The position numbers and the translations under genes were made by a program. Below the pieces are notes generated by a model. It searched no databases. It was not told where the DNA came from and saw only the letters and a program-made list of their open reading frames with translations. 64,000 bases of DNA from Ferdinandcohnia humi_A. GTDB taxonomy: Bacteria > Bacillota > Bacilli > Bacillales > Bacillaceae_L. The DNA lies in NCBI GenBank assembly GCA_047608075.1, contig JBLKRX010000018.1, positions 34,460 to 98,459 on the forward strand, given 5' to 3'. Shown here in pieces: positions 41,362-51,600 of this stretch (position 1 is the first letter of the stretch; each line of letters begins with the position of its first letter).

Positions 41362-43122
41362 TCAAAGTACATTTGCATGCCCTTCGTATATAATGCCACG
41401 AGCAGAATCTACTGTAATGTCCTGGCCGTCTTTTAATAGGGATGTTGCATTCTCTACTCCCACAATAACCGGAATTCCGATGCTTAGCCCTACTACTGCA
41501 GCATGGGATGTCAAGCCACCTTCTTCAGTAATTAAAGCAGAAGCTTTTTCTAAAATCTTTACCATATCGCGGTCAGTAGAATTTGTTACTAAAATTGCAC
41601 CATTATGCATTTTGTGATTTGCTTCTTCACTTGAAGTAGCTACTACAGCTTTTCCAAATGCTGTCTTTCTTCCAATGCCTTGACCCTTTGCAATTACATC
41701 TCCTACTACATGGATTTTCATAATATTAGTAGTCCCACTTTCTCCTACTGGTACACCCGCTGTAATAACTACTAGATCACCTGGTTTAATAATTCCTGTA
41801 TTTAGTGCTACATCAACAGAAATTTCAAGCATTTCATCAGTAGATTTCGCTTCATGTCCTGTTTTTGGGTATACACCCCAAACAAGTGCAAGCTTTCTAG
41901 TTGTTGATTCGTTTGCTGTTACAGCAATAATTGGAGCCTTTGGACGATATTTTGAGATCATACGTGCAGTATGTCCACTCTCAGTTGGAGTAACAATAGC
42001 TGAAACCTCTAAGTTAAGGGCAGTGTGAGCAACTGATTGTCCAATAGCATCAGTGATTGTTGTACCTGAGATTTTGCTTCTTTGTGCTAGGATTTCTTTG
42101 TAAACCAATGCCTGTTCAGCACGTGAAGCAATATTATGCATAGTTTGTACTGCTTCGATCGGATATGAGCCTGCAGCAGTTTCACCAGAAAGCATGATTG
42201 CATCTGTTCCATCAAAAATTGCGTTCGCCACATCACTTGCTTCCGCACGAGTTGGTCTTGGGTTGCGTTGCATCGAATCTAACATCTGTGTTGCTGTAAT
42301 GACTGGCTTACCGAGCGCATTACATTTTTTAATCAATTCCTTTTGTACGAGTGGTACTTCTTCAGCAGGGATTTCTACACCAAGGTCACCACGTGCTACC
42401 ATCAATCCATCGGAAACCTCTAGGATTTCGTCAATATTGTCTACACCCTCTTGGTTCTCAATTTTAGGGATAATTTGAATTGTAGAGCCATTGTTTTCTT
42501 CTAAAAGCTCACGGATTTCAAGTACATCTGACGCGCGACGTACAAAAGAGGCAGCAATATAGTCTACATCCTGTTGAATTCCAAATATGATATCCTTTGC
42601 ATCCTTGTCTGTAATACCTGGAAGGTTAACGCGGACTCCAGGAACGTTTACCCCTTTTTTATTTTTTAATGTACCGGAGTTTAGGATCTTAGTTACGATT
42701 TCGCCTTTTGCTTCGTCAATTGTTAAAACCTCAAGACCAATCAGACCATCATCTAATAAAATTCTTGAACCTGGGTGTACGTCCTTAATTAACCCAGGAT
42801 ATGTAATCGAGAATTTTTCTGTAGTTCCAATTACTTCATTCATTGAGATAATAATATTGGATCCTTCTACAAGTTCAATCGCACCATTTTCCATAGTATG
42901 TGTACGAATTTCCGGACCCTTTGTATCTAATAATATCGCTACATTTTTTCCAGTAGTTTTAGCAGCTTCTCTGATGTTTTTAATCCTTGCACCGTGCTCC
43001 TCGAAGTCACCATGTGAAAAGTTTAATCTCGCTACGTTCATTCCAGCTTCGATTAGTGATGTAAGCTTTTCAACACTTTCACTTGCAGGTCCAATTGTAC
43101 AAACTATTTTTGTTTTTCTCAT
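41362..43122 (-). CDS. pyk: Pyruvate kinase
   Basis: A 586-residue glycolytic enzyme making pyruvate and ATP. Signature motifs: NFSHGDFEEHGARI, the active-site IIPKIENQEGVDNIDEIL with Lys, and MVARGDLGVEIPAEEVP. The extra C-terminal domain (GGLTSHAAVVGLSIGIPVIV) resembles the phospho-His domain of PEP-utilising enzymes and is typical of Bacillus pyruvate kinases. The start at 43122 follows GAGGAGG; an upstream in-frame ATG at 43176 is not used. It forms an operon with pfkA. Confidence 0.98.
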   Translation of the reverse strand: MRKTKIVCTIGPASESVEKLTSLIEAGMNVARLNFSHGDFEEHGARIKNIREAAKTTGKNVAILLDTKGPEIRTHTMENGAIELVEGSNIIISMNEVIGTTEKFSITYPGLIKDVHPGSRILLDDGLIGLEVLTIDEAKGEIVTKILNSGTLKNKKGVNVPGVRVNLPGITDKDAKDIIFGIQQDVDYIAASFVRRASDVLEIRELLEENNGSTIQIIPKIENQEGVDNIDEILEVSDGLMVARGDLGVEIPAEEVPLVQKELIKKCNALGKPVITATQMLDSMQRNPRPTRAEASDVANAIFDGTDAIMLSGETAAGSYPIEAVQTMHNIASRAEQALVYKEILAQRSKISGTTITDAIGQSVAHTALNLEVSAIVTPTESGHTARMISKYRPKAPIIAVTANESTTRKLALVWGVYPKTGHEAKSTDEMLEISVDVALNTGIIKPGDLVVITAGVPVGESGTTNIMKIHVVGDVIAKGQGIGRKTAFGKAVVATSSEEANHKMHNGAILVTNSTDRDMVKILEKASALITEEGGLTSHAAVVGLSIGIPVIVGVENATSLLKDGQDITVDSARGIIYEGHANVL

Positions 43123-43200
43123 TACTATTTCCTCCTCAATCACTACACAACCGCCACTTTTTGAATATCCAAACACCTTGAATGGTCCATCTTACCCTTA

Positions 43201-44160
43201 CTAAATAGATAATTCCTGAGATAACTTATACATATCCTGTTCAACAGTATGCTTTTTGTCAAGAATCTCTAGTATGTCATGGTCTACCAGTGTATTTCTT
43301 TGAATACCTACAGCTCTACCGCCTTTACCTTCAAGTAAAAGTTCAACTGCTTTAGCACCAAGACGGCTTGCCAATACTCTATCAAATGCTGTTGGAGAGC
43401 CACCACGTTGAATATACCCAAGTACACTCACTCTTGTTTCTAAGTTTGTAGCTTCTTGAATTTTCTTACCAAATTCAACGCCGCTCCCTACACCTTCAGC
43501 AACAACGATAATACTATGTTTCTTACCGCGATCGTGACCTCTTTTTAGCCTTGCAATTACGTCATCCATATCATAGTCTGCTTCAGGAATTACGATTGTT
43601 TCCGCTCCACCAGCAAGACCCGACCATAATGCTATATCACCAGCATGTCGACCCATAACCTCTATTACATATGTACGCTCATGTGAAGTTGCTGTATCAC
43701 GTATTTTGTCAATTGCATCAATAACAGTGTTTAATGCTGTATCAAATCCAATTGTAAAGTCAGTTCCTGGGATATCATTATCGATCGTTCCAGGTACACC
43801 AACACAAGGGAAACCATGTTCAGTTAATTTCTTCGCACCACGATATGAGCCATCTCCGCCAATAACGACAAGGCCTTCTATTCCAAATTTCTGAAGTTGT
43901 TCAATGCCCTTTTTTTGACCTTCTACTGTTTTAAATTCTTCACATCTAGCCGTGTAAAGCATTGTACCACCACGATGAATAATATCACCAACTGAACCAA
44001 TTTCTAATTTTTTGATTTGTCCACTAATTAATCCTGCATACCCCTGATAAATTCCATATACTTCAACATCATGGTAGATAGCCTTACGAACTACTGCACG
44101 TACAGCTGCATTCATTCCTGGTGAGTCTCCACCACTTGTTAAAACACCAATCCTTTTCAT
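43201..44160 (-). CDS. pfkA: 6-phosphofructokinase
   Basis: A 319-residue ATP-dependent phosphofructokinase, controlled allosterically by ADP and PEP. N-terminal GVLTSGGDSPGMNAAVRA, the ATP loop VIGGDGSYRGA, the catalytic PGTIDNDIPGTD with its Asp, and MGRHAGDIALW are visible. It lies 78 bp upstream of pyk. The region 44161-44496 upstream holds the accA terminator and an AT-rich stretch, with no gene; I could not define the promoter with confidence. Confidence 0.98.
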   Translation of the reverse strand: MKRIGVLTSGGDSPGMNAAVRAVVRKAIYHDVEVYGIYQGYAGLISGQIKKLEIGSVGDIIHRGGTMLYTARCEEFKTVEGQKKGIEQLQKFGIEGLVVIGGDGSYRGAKKLTEHGFPCVGVPGTIDNDIPGTDFTIGFDTALNTVIDAIDKIRDTATSHERTYVIEVMGRHAGDIALWSGLAGGAETIVIPEADYDMDDVIARLKRGHDRGKKHSIIVVAEGVGSGVEFGKKIQEATNLETRVSVLGYIQRGGSPTAFDRVLASRLGAKAVELLLEGKGGRAVGIQRNTLVDHDILEILDKKHTVEQDMYKLSQELSI

Positions 44161-44455
44161 AATTACACCTCTAACTCTACTTTAAGATATAATGAAGCTA
44201 TGTAATTGCCATTATTTTAACAATTCAACGTATACTTCATACTAATGTTCTACAATATAATTAAAAATAACAGAAAGAAAAAATGAAAACAACTAATCAA
44301 TCCATATTTATAATATTTTGAATCCCTCTTAAAAAACGTATAAACAGCTATAATTAAAGGATTTCTTTATGGCGGCTTATAATTATTTCTAAATATGTAA
44401 TAAATTGTTCAAATTTCTGAATATATGACGGATTTATATATTTAGCAATAAACAG

Positions 44456-44490
44456 AAAACGTGCACATCACCTTTGTGATGGTCGCACGT
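44456..44490 (-). terminator. accDA terminator
   Basis: ACGTGCGACCATCAC and GTGATGTGCACGT pair around AAAG on the minus strand, followed by TTTTC. Confidence 0.8.
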
Positions 44491-44496
44491 CCTCTA

Positions 44497-45474
44497 TTAT
44501 TGTACCCCTATATAGTTCTCAATTATATTAAATTGACCGATATTTTTATACTTCACATATCGTTGTTGAACTAATTCTTCTTTGTTTAGTTTAAGTAAGC
44601 TTTTAAGTGATTTACGTAAAACTTCATCAATTGATGCAGCTTGAGTGTTTACATCTCGATGAGCTCCACCTTTTACCTCTGGTATAATTTCGTCAACTAC
44701 ACCAAGCTCTTTCAAATCAGGTGCCGTTATTTTCATGGATTCTGCAGCCTTTCTTGCAAGTCCTGAATCCTTCCATAACAACGCAGCTGCACCCTCTGGT
44801 GAAATAACCGAGTAGGTTGAGTTCTCTAGCATATGAATGTGATTGCCTATACCTAATGCTAAGGCTCCACCACTTCCACCTTCTCCGATAACGATACAAA
44901 TAACAGGTACTGTTAGACCAGCCATTTCAAATAAATTTTTCGCAATGGCTTCACTTTGACCACGTTCCTCTGCAGCTTTACCTGGATATGCCCCTTTTGT
45001 ATCAATGAAACAGATAATTGGTCGATTAAACTTTTCGGCCTGTTTCATTAGTCGAAGTGCTTTCCGATATCCTTCAGGGTGAGGCATACCAAAGTTTCTT
45101 CGAATATTTTCTTTGGTATCCTTTCCTCTTTGATGACCGATGACTGTTACTGGTAATCCTTGATACTTAGCAATACCAGCTACAATTGCAGCATCATCAC
45201 CATAGTAACGGTCCCCATGACATTCAAAAAAGTTAGTAAAGATACGTTCAATATAGTCAAGTGTAGTTGGTCTTTCAGGGTGACGTGCAATTTGGACACG
45301 ATCCCAAGGCTTTAAATTACCATAGATTTCATTTTCGAGCTTTGATAGGCGTGTTTCGAGCTTAGATATTTCATCAGACAAATCAACATTTGCATCTTTT
45401 GTAAATACCTTTAGCTCAGCAATTTTTTTCTTTAACTCAACGACTGGTTTCTCAAACTCTAACTCTCCTACCAA
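44497..45474 (-). CDS. accA: Acetyl-CoA carboxylase carboxyltransferase subunit alpha
   Basis: A 325-residue subunit of the carboxyltransferase that moves the carboxyl group from biotin to acetyl-CoA, the first committed step of fatty acid synthesis. Conserved blocks: DYIERIFTNFFECHGDRYYG, GHQRGKDTKENIRRNFGMPH, IGEGGSGGALALGIGN. The start is TTG at 45474 with GGGGGTG nine bases upstream, overlapping accD by 7 bp, so the two subunits are translated together. Confidence 0.97.
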   Translation of the reverse strand: MVGELEFEKPVVELKKKIAELKVFTKDANVDLSDEISKLETRLSKLENEIYGNLKPWDRVQIARHPERPTTLDYIERIFTNFFECHGDRYYGDDAAIVAGIAKYQGLPVTVIGHQRGKDTKENIRRNFGMPHPEGYRKALRLMKQAEKFNRPIICFIDTKGAYPGKAAEERGQSEAIAKNLFEMAGLTVPVICIVIGEGGSGGALALGIGNHIHMLENSTYSVISPEGAAALLWKDSGLARKAAESMKITAPDLKELGVVDEIIPEVKGGAHRDVNTQAASIDEVLRKSLKSLLKLNKEELVQQRYVKYKNIGQFNIIENYIGVQ

Positions 45475-46331
45475 TTTATTACACCCCCATCCTGATGGAT
45501 GTCTAGAATAGTAGCTAGAGTATCCTTCATCTCATTTCGATGGATAACAGCATCTAGTTGACCATGCTTTAATAGAAATTCTGCTGTTTGGAAATCCTCT
45601 GGTAGTTCTTCACGAATCGTTTGTTCTATAATTCTTCTTCCTGCAAAGCCTATTAAAGCTCCTGGCTCTGCAAAATTATAGTCCCCTAGAGACGCAAAAC
45701 TTGCCGACACGCCGCCTGTTGTTGGATGTGTCATAATCGATATAATGAGTCCACCTTGATTACTAAATATTTTTAGAGCTGAACTTGTCTTTGCCATTTG
45801 CATGAGACTCAGAACACCCTCTTGCATTCTTGCTCCACCTGAAGCAGTAAAGATAAGAAAAGGTACCTTTTCTTCCATAGCTTTTTCAATTGCTCTTGTT
45901 ATTTTTTCTCCAACAACCGATCCCATGCTTCCCATTCGGAAACTAGCATCCATAATTGCTAGAATAATACGATTTCCACTGATTTGTCCTTCACCAGTAA
46001 CGACTGCTTCGTTAATTCCAGTCTTCTCTCTATCTTTTTCAAGCTTCTCTAAATAGTCGGGGAAGCCAAGAGGGTTTTCAGAAACCAGCTCTTTGTCAAA
46101 CTCGATAAAAGATCCTTCATCAAGTAAAGATTCAATTCTTTCATATGCTGTCATCTGGTAGTGATAATCACAGTTCATACAAACCTTGTTATTTTTATTT
46201 AATTCCTTCGTATACATGATTTTTTTACAGTTTGGGCATTTACTCATGATTCCCTCAGGAACGTCAAGTTTAGCCTGTTCTGATGGTATTGATGCATATT
46301 TCTTCTTTTTCACAAAAAAGTCTTTAAGCAA
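45468..46331 (-). CDS. accD: Acetyl-CoA carboxylase carboxyltransferase subunit beta
   Basis: A 287-residue subunit with an N-terminal zinc ribbon (CPNCKKIMYTKEL and CMNCDYHY) and the crotonase-like core with FTASGGARMQEGVLSLMQMA, THPTTGGVSASFAS and the oxyanion-type GALIGFAGRRIIE. TTG start seven bases after AGGAGG. No FapR-type operator was recognised in the 150 bp upstream. Confidence 0.97.
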   Translation of the reverse strand: MLKDFFVKKKKYASIPSEQAKLDVPEGIMSKCPNCKKIMYTKELNKNNKVCMNCDYHYQMTAYERIESLLDEGSFIEFDKELVSENPLGFPDYLEKLEKDREKTGINEAVVTGEGQISGNRIILAIMDASFRMGSMGSVVGEKITRAIEKAMEEKVPFLIFTASGGARMQEGVLSLMQMAKTSSALKIFSNQGGLIISIMTHPTTGGVSASFASLGDYNFAEPGALIGFAGRRIIEQTIREELPEDFQTAEFLLKHGQLDAVIHRNEMKDTLATILDIHQDGGVINW

Positions 46332-46480
46332 AAAGGAACCTCCTCACATTTCCATTGAATGGCTTTTTCGACTGAGTCATTATCTATCTTCCTTCGTTGC
46401 CAAAAAAGCATGTACTTATACTTTACAGAATGTCTTGTTCGTTTTTTGTAGGAATATGTCTCTAACATGTCGACAAATTC

Positions 46481-47089
46481 CTACTTTGTCATATTTTCAT
46501 ATGCTCTGATAGCTTCTGAAGCACTTCTGTTTAGTAATCCCGTAACTAATTCATCGTAATATTCAGGTTTTGTTATAAAGGATCTTTCGCCACAAATAAG
46601 TTTTACATACTCATTTACAATAAGCCAAATACGTAACAGTAGTCGATTATTTGTTGCTTCAATTATTGTTCTAAAAAGAAATTCCTCTTGATCCTCTGCA
46701 TCTTTGATACCTTGTTTTAGCTCAAGTAATACAGAATCATCCATATTATTACATGCCAACTCAATACAAGTCTTTTCGATTAGATATTTTGTTTCTACAA
46801 GGTCTTCTTTTGTCTTCTCACCTTGAATGATAAAGGTCCCCAATAAATGAATGAGTTGGTGATCCTCGAAATTCTTTAGAAAAGTCCCTTCGCCTCTTCG
46901 CGTTTCAATAAGTCCCAACAATTCTAAGGAACGAAGAGCCTCTCTTACGGAAGATCGTCCTACCTTAAGTCGGTCAGATAATTCTCGTTCAGAAGGTATT
47001 TTATCTCCTGCAACGAGACCATCATCATGTATGATTGATCGAATCTGGTTTACAATTTCAATATATACTTTAGAACTAGAAGAGCTCAC
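46481..47089 (-). CDS. FadR/GntR-family transcriptional regulator
   Basis: A 202-residue regulator. The winged-helix N-terminus is IVNQIRSIIHDDGLVAGDKI followed by PSERELSDRLKVGRSSVREALRSLELLGLI, the FadR-type GntR signature. The C-terminal ligand domain is an FCD-like helical bundle, shorter than usual (about 125 residues), so effector binding is uncertain. It lies between ytsJ and accD in the same direction; GTG start with GAGGA. A TGGTCAGACCA palindrome, the classic site of this subfamily, lies upstream of ytsJ and is the likely operator. Confidence 0.88.
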   Translation of the reverse strand: MSSSSSKVYIEIVNQIRSIIHDDGLVAGDKIPSERELSDRLKVGRSSVREALRSLELLGLIETRRGEGTFLKNFEDHQLIHLLGTFIIQGEKTKEDLVETKYLIEKTCIELACNNMDDSVLLELKQGIKDAEDQEEFLFRTIIEATNNRLLLRIWLIVNEYVKLICGERSFITKPEYYDELVTGLLNRSASEAIRAYENMTK

Positions 47090-47108
47090 TATTCCTCATC
47101 CAATCACT

Positions 47109-48338
47109 TTATTCGATAATCGCTAAGCGTCTTGTTTTCTCAGCTATTTCCTCTGGATCGACGATTATCCTAGCAACTCCTGTTTCCATTGCCGCTTTTG
47201 CAACCCCTGCAGCTACAGCTGGTGCAACACGCGGATCGAATGGTGCTGGAATTACATAATCAGCTCGTAATTCTTCATCCGAAACCAATGAAGCAATTGC
47301 TTCAACAGCAGCAATTTTCATTTGTTCGTTAATATGTGTAGCTCTAACATCTAACGCCCCACGGAAAATTCCAGGAAATGCGAGGACATTATTTACTTGG
47401 TTTGCAAAATCGGATCTACCAGTGCCCACTACCTTAGCACCTGCAGCAATTGCATCCTCTGGCATAATTTCCGGATTCGGGTTAGCCATTGCAAAAATGA
47501 TAGGGTCTTGATTCATACTCTTAACCATATCGATGGTCAGCGCACCTTCAACTGATACTCCAATAAAAACATCCGCATCTGTTAGTACATCCGCAAGACT
47601 ACCTTCAAGTCGATCTCGGTTTGTATACTTAGCAACCTCTGCTTTTACAGCATTCATACCTTCTGTACGACCTTCAAAAATAGCACCTTTCGTGTCGCAC
47701 ATGATAATGTCACGAACGCCATAACGGTACAATAGTTTTATAATTGCAATCCCTGCAGCACCTGCACCATTTGCAACTACTTTTATTTCAGACATTTTTT
47801 TACCTACAAGCTTTAACGCGTTTACTAAGCCTGCAACAGTCACTATAGCTGTACCATGCTGGTCATCATGGAATATTGGAATGTTTGTTTCTTTTTTCAA
47901 ACGTTCTTCGATTACAAAGCAATTTGGAGCAGCAATATCCTCTAGGTTTACCCCTCCAAATGTAGGTTCCAATAATTTAACTGTTTCAATTATTTTTTCA
48001 ACATCTGTTGTATTTAGGCAAATAGGAAACGCATCTACACCCGCGAAGCTTTTGAAGAGAACAGCTTTTCCTTCCATAACTGGTAAAGCAGCTTCTGGCC
48101 CAATATTTCCGAGCCCCAAAACAGCTGTCCCGTCAGAAACAACAGCTACCATATTCCCTTTCATTGTATATTCATAAACTTTAGATTTATCATCGTAAAT
48201 TACTTTACAAGGCTCAGCAACTCCTGGTGAATATGCCAAACTTAAGTCCTTTGCATTTCTTACTGGAATTTTTGACTTTGATTCAAGCTTACCTTTATTA
48301 ATTTGATGAATATGTAAAGCTTCTTCTTTTAGAGTCAT
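47109..48338 (-). CDS. ytsJ: NAD(P)-dependent malic enzyme (YtsJ-like)
   Basis: A 409-residue malic enzyme that decarboxylates malate to pyruvate. Conserved N-terminal SLAYSPGVAEPCK, EGKAVLFKSFAGVDAFPIC, VNLEDIAAPNCF, the DDQHGTAIV motif and the nucleotide fold VVANGAGAAGIAIIKLL are visible. It is very close to B. subtilis YtsJ, the main malic enzyme for growth on malate. ATG at 48338 is chosen because homologues begin M-(S/T)-L; an in-frame GTG at 48350 overlaps the ribosome site. Controlled by the promoter/operator at 48609-48666. Confidence 0.93.
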   Translation of the reverse strand: MTLKEEALHIHQINKGKLESKSKIPVRNAKDLSLAYSPGVAEPCKVIYDDKSKVYEYTMKGNMVAVVSDGTAVLGLGNIGPEAALPVMEGKAVLFKSFAGVDAFPICLNTTDVEKIIETVKLLEPTFGGVNLEDIAAPNCFVIEERLKKETNIPIFHDDQHGTAIVTVAGLVNALKLVGKKMSEIKVVANGAGAAGIAIIKLLYRYGVRDIIMCDTKGAIFEGRTEGMNAVKAEVAKYTNRDRLEGSLADVLTDADVFIGVSVEGALTIDMVKSMNQDPIIFAMANPNPEIMPEDAIAAGAKVVGTGRSDFANQVNNVLAFPGIFRGALDVRATHINEQMKIAAVEAIASLVSDEELRADYVIPAPFDPRVAPAVAAGVAKAAMETGVARIIVDPEEIAEKTRRLAIIE

Positions 48339-48608
48339 TAACTTTTTCACTCCTTGTTATATGAAAACTCGGCAACACCAGAGCCGTTTTCAAAAAAGCA
48401 ATGCTTTTTTCTTAATGTTCCTCACTTGCTTTTACTCTCTAACTCTTTATTTGGTAAAAAGGGTAAAATAAGTTACCTTCCTATATACATCTTGTCCATT
48501 AAACTGCAGGTAGTGAACCATAAAAACTAGCAATATAGAAGAATGGTTCGAAGCCTAGAAAAACCCCTTTTAAAAAGGAATTTATATGTTATTAATTGTT
48601 ACCCTACA

Positions 48609-48666
48609 GTGGTCAGACCACACCAACTTTTCTTTAACAATATAACATATTTACATGTTATGTAAA
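48609..48666 (-). promoter_or_regulatory. ytsJ promoter with GntR/FadR-type operator
   Basis: TTTACA (48661-48666) and TATATT (48639-48644), 16 bases apart on the minus strand. The perfect 13-bp palindrome GTGGTCAGACCAC (48609-48621) lies just past the start point. TGGTNNGACCA is the known core site of FCD-type GntR regulators, one of which is encoded downstream of ytsJ. Confidence 0.7.
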
Positions 48667-48675
48667 GAGGGTATA

Positions 48676-51600
48676 TTATTTTAAAACAACATTTTTGTGA
48701 CCTAACAATGCTTCTAATCGTGAGAGAAACTCACTGGTAGGGCTTACCCATAATTCCTCCTGGAGTTTTATGGTTTTATGTTTGTCCTCATAGTATACAA
48801 CCACCGCAGTACTTCCTGGAAATTGTTTTAATAAATCCTTCAACTCTGTAAAAATTCTATCTGTTTGATGCAGTTCTTCAAATCTCACATATAGGGTTTG
48901 TTCAGTATTTGCTTTCATTGCTTCTATCTTTTCTGGTAATTGTTCCACGCTCTGAATTAATAGCTGAACCTGATTGTTTCGATTTTCTATTTTTCCTTTT
49001 ACTAATAGAATGGCTTCATTACGAAGTAATCTTCCATATTGTGTATATGTTTTTGGAAAAGCTACAGCTTCAAGGTCTCCTGTTTCATCGCTTATCGTTA
49101 TGAAAGCCATTACTTCACCTTTCTTAGTTCGAATTGTTCTTTCTTTCGTAATAAACGCTCCAACACTTACGCTTTTCTGAACAGAATCCGTCACAGAAAA
49201 GATAGGAACTGCTCCTATGCCTTTTAAATAAGTTGAATAAGGAGAAATTGGATGGCTTGATAGATAAAAACCTAACGCTTCTTTTTCAAACCTTAATCTT
49301 TCAACATCAGTAAACGGTTCGACTTCCACGTATTTAGGCTTTAATCCAAAGTCATCCTCAATAAATAAATCAAATTGTCCTCCATCATTTTTTGGCCTCA
49401 CTAGTTCTGCATGTTCAAGTGCAACGTCAAGAGTAGCGAGCAAGGTCGCTCTATGCTCTTTAAATTCGTCGAATGCCCCTGAACAAATTAAGGCTTCTAA
49501 TGTCCTTCGATTTACACTACTTATTGATGTCCTTACACAGAAATCGAATAAATCTGTAAATGGCTTTGTCTTTCTTGCATCAAGAATATCCCGTAATGTA
49601 GCTACTCCAACACTTTTAATGGCTGCTAAGCTATAACGGATTGCCTTCTTTTCAACAATAAACGGGTAATAGCTTTTATTAACTGACGGAGGTAGTATGG
49701 TAATCCCCTTTTGTTTTGCTTCTCGAATGTATTGCCCAAGCTTGTCGTCGTTCCCTATAGCACTTGTTAATAATGCAGACATGAAGTAGAGTGGATAATT
49801 TGCCTTCAAATACGCTAACTGATAGGCAATCATGCTATATGCAACTGCGTGACTTCTGTTAAAGCCATAGTTAGCAAAACGAACAATCAAATCGTAAATT
49901 TCATTTGCAGTTTTTTTACTATATCCTTTAGCAAGACTACCTGTTATAAAATGTTCTCTCTCTTTATCGAGCACCTCTTTTTTCTTTTTGCTAACTGCCC
50001 TTCTAAGTAAATCCGCTTCTCCTAGACTAAACCCCGCCATTTTCGAGGCTATTTGCATAATTTGTTCTTGGTAGACAATGACCCCATATGTTTTAGAAAG
50101 AATTGGTTCTAGATCTGGATGCGGGTATTCGACAGCTTCTTTTTTATGCTTTCTCGCAATATACATCGGGATATTCTCCATTGGTCCTGGACGATAAAGA
50201 GCATTAACCGCTACAATATCCTCCAATTCACTCGGTTTCAATCGGGATAAAACACTTCTCATCCCGCTTGATTCTAATTGAAAGACCCCAGTTGTATCGC
50301 CTTTACTTAATAGTTGATAGGTGTTCGGGTCATCTAAAGGTATAGAAGAAAGTTCAATTCTTTTTCCTGTTCCACGTTGTATAAGTGATTGAATATTTTC
50401 AAGCAAGGTAAGGTTACGTAGACCTAGAAAATCCATTTTCAACAGTCCAATTTCCTCAAGAATATCCATTGGAAATTGGGTAAGGTATACTTCATTATGC
50501 CCCTCTTGAATTGCTATTAAATCGGTAAGTGGTTGTTCGCTAATTACAACTCCAGCAGCATGTGTTGAAGTATGACGTGGAAGACCTTCAATTTTAATTG
50601 CCGTTTCAAATATTTTCTTGCCTAGTTCAATATTATTTATATACTCCCGTAAAGTCGTTGATTCCGAGTAAGCTTCTTTTAGAGTAATCCCTAGCCTGCT
50701 AGGAACTTGTTTGGCTATGTAGTCTGCCTCCTTTGGAGAGATTCCCATCACTCTCCCGACATCTCTTAGCGCTGCCCGTGCTGCAAGAGTACCAAACGTG
50801 ATGATCTGTGCAACATGAAGTCGTCCATATTTTTGTGACACATACTCTATCATCTCGTCACGACGGTTATCTGGGAAGTCAATATCAATATCGGGCATCG
50901 ATATTCTTTCAGGGTTCAGAAATCTCTCGAATAAAAGCATATGCTCAATCGGGTCAACATCCGTTATTTGAAGTACATAAGCAACTAGGGAGCCCGCTGC
51001 AGAACCCCTTCCCGGGCCCGTAACTATCCCATTTTCATGAGCATATTTCATAAAGTCCCATACTATTAAAAAGTAATCACTGAAATTCATTTTTTTAATA
51101 ACATCTAACTCATATTGCAGCCGATCAAGATATTCCTCAGAGGGAGAGGAATATCGCTCATAAAGTCCTTTTAAGCAAATACGAGATAAATAGTCTGCAG
51201 CACTCTCTTCATTTGGGACAGGATATTTAGGCAATACAAATTTACCGAACTCAAACTCAACATTACATTTTCCTGCAATCAAAAGTGTATTTCCGATGAC
51301 CTCTGGTGTAACAGAAAATAATTCAATCATTTCTTCCGGTTTCTTTAAATAATATTCCTTGCTTGGGAGTATTACCCGGTTTTCGTCCGATAGCTTTGTT
51401 CCGTGTTTAATTGAAAGTAAACATTCATGTGCAAATGAATCCTCTTGTTCAATGTATTGAACATGGTTGGAGGCTACAAGTGGTACTCCCATTTCGTTAC
51501 TAATGGAAAATAGAAGCTTCTTAAGTTGGCCTTCTTCCGATGTACGGTGGTCTTGAATTGAAAGATAGAAGCCATTTTCTTTAAATATCATTTTATATTG

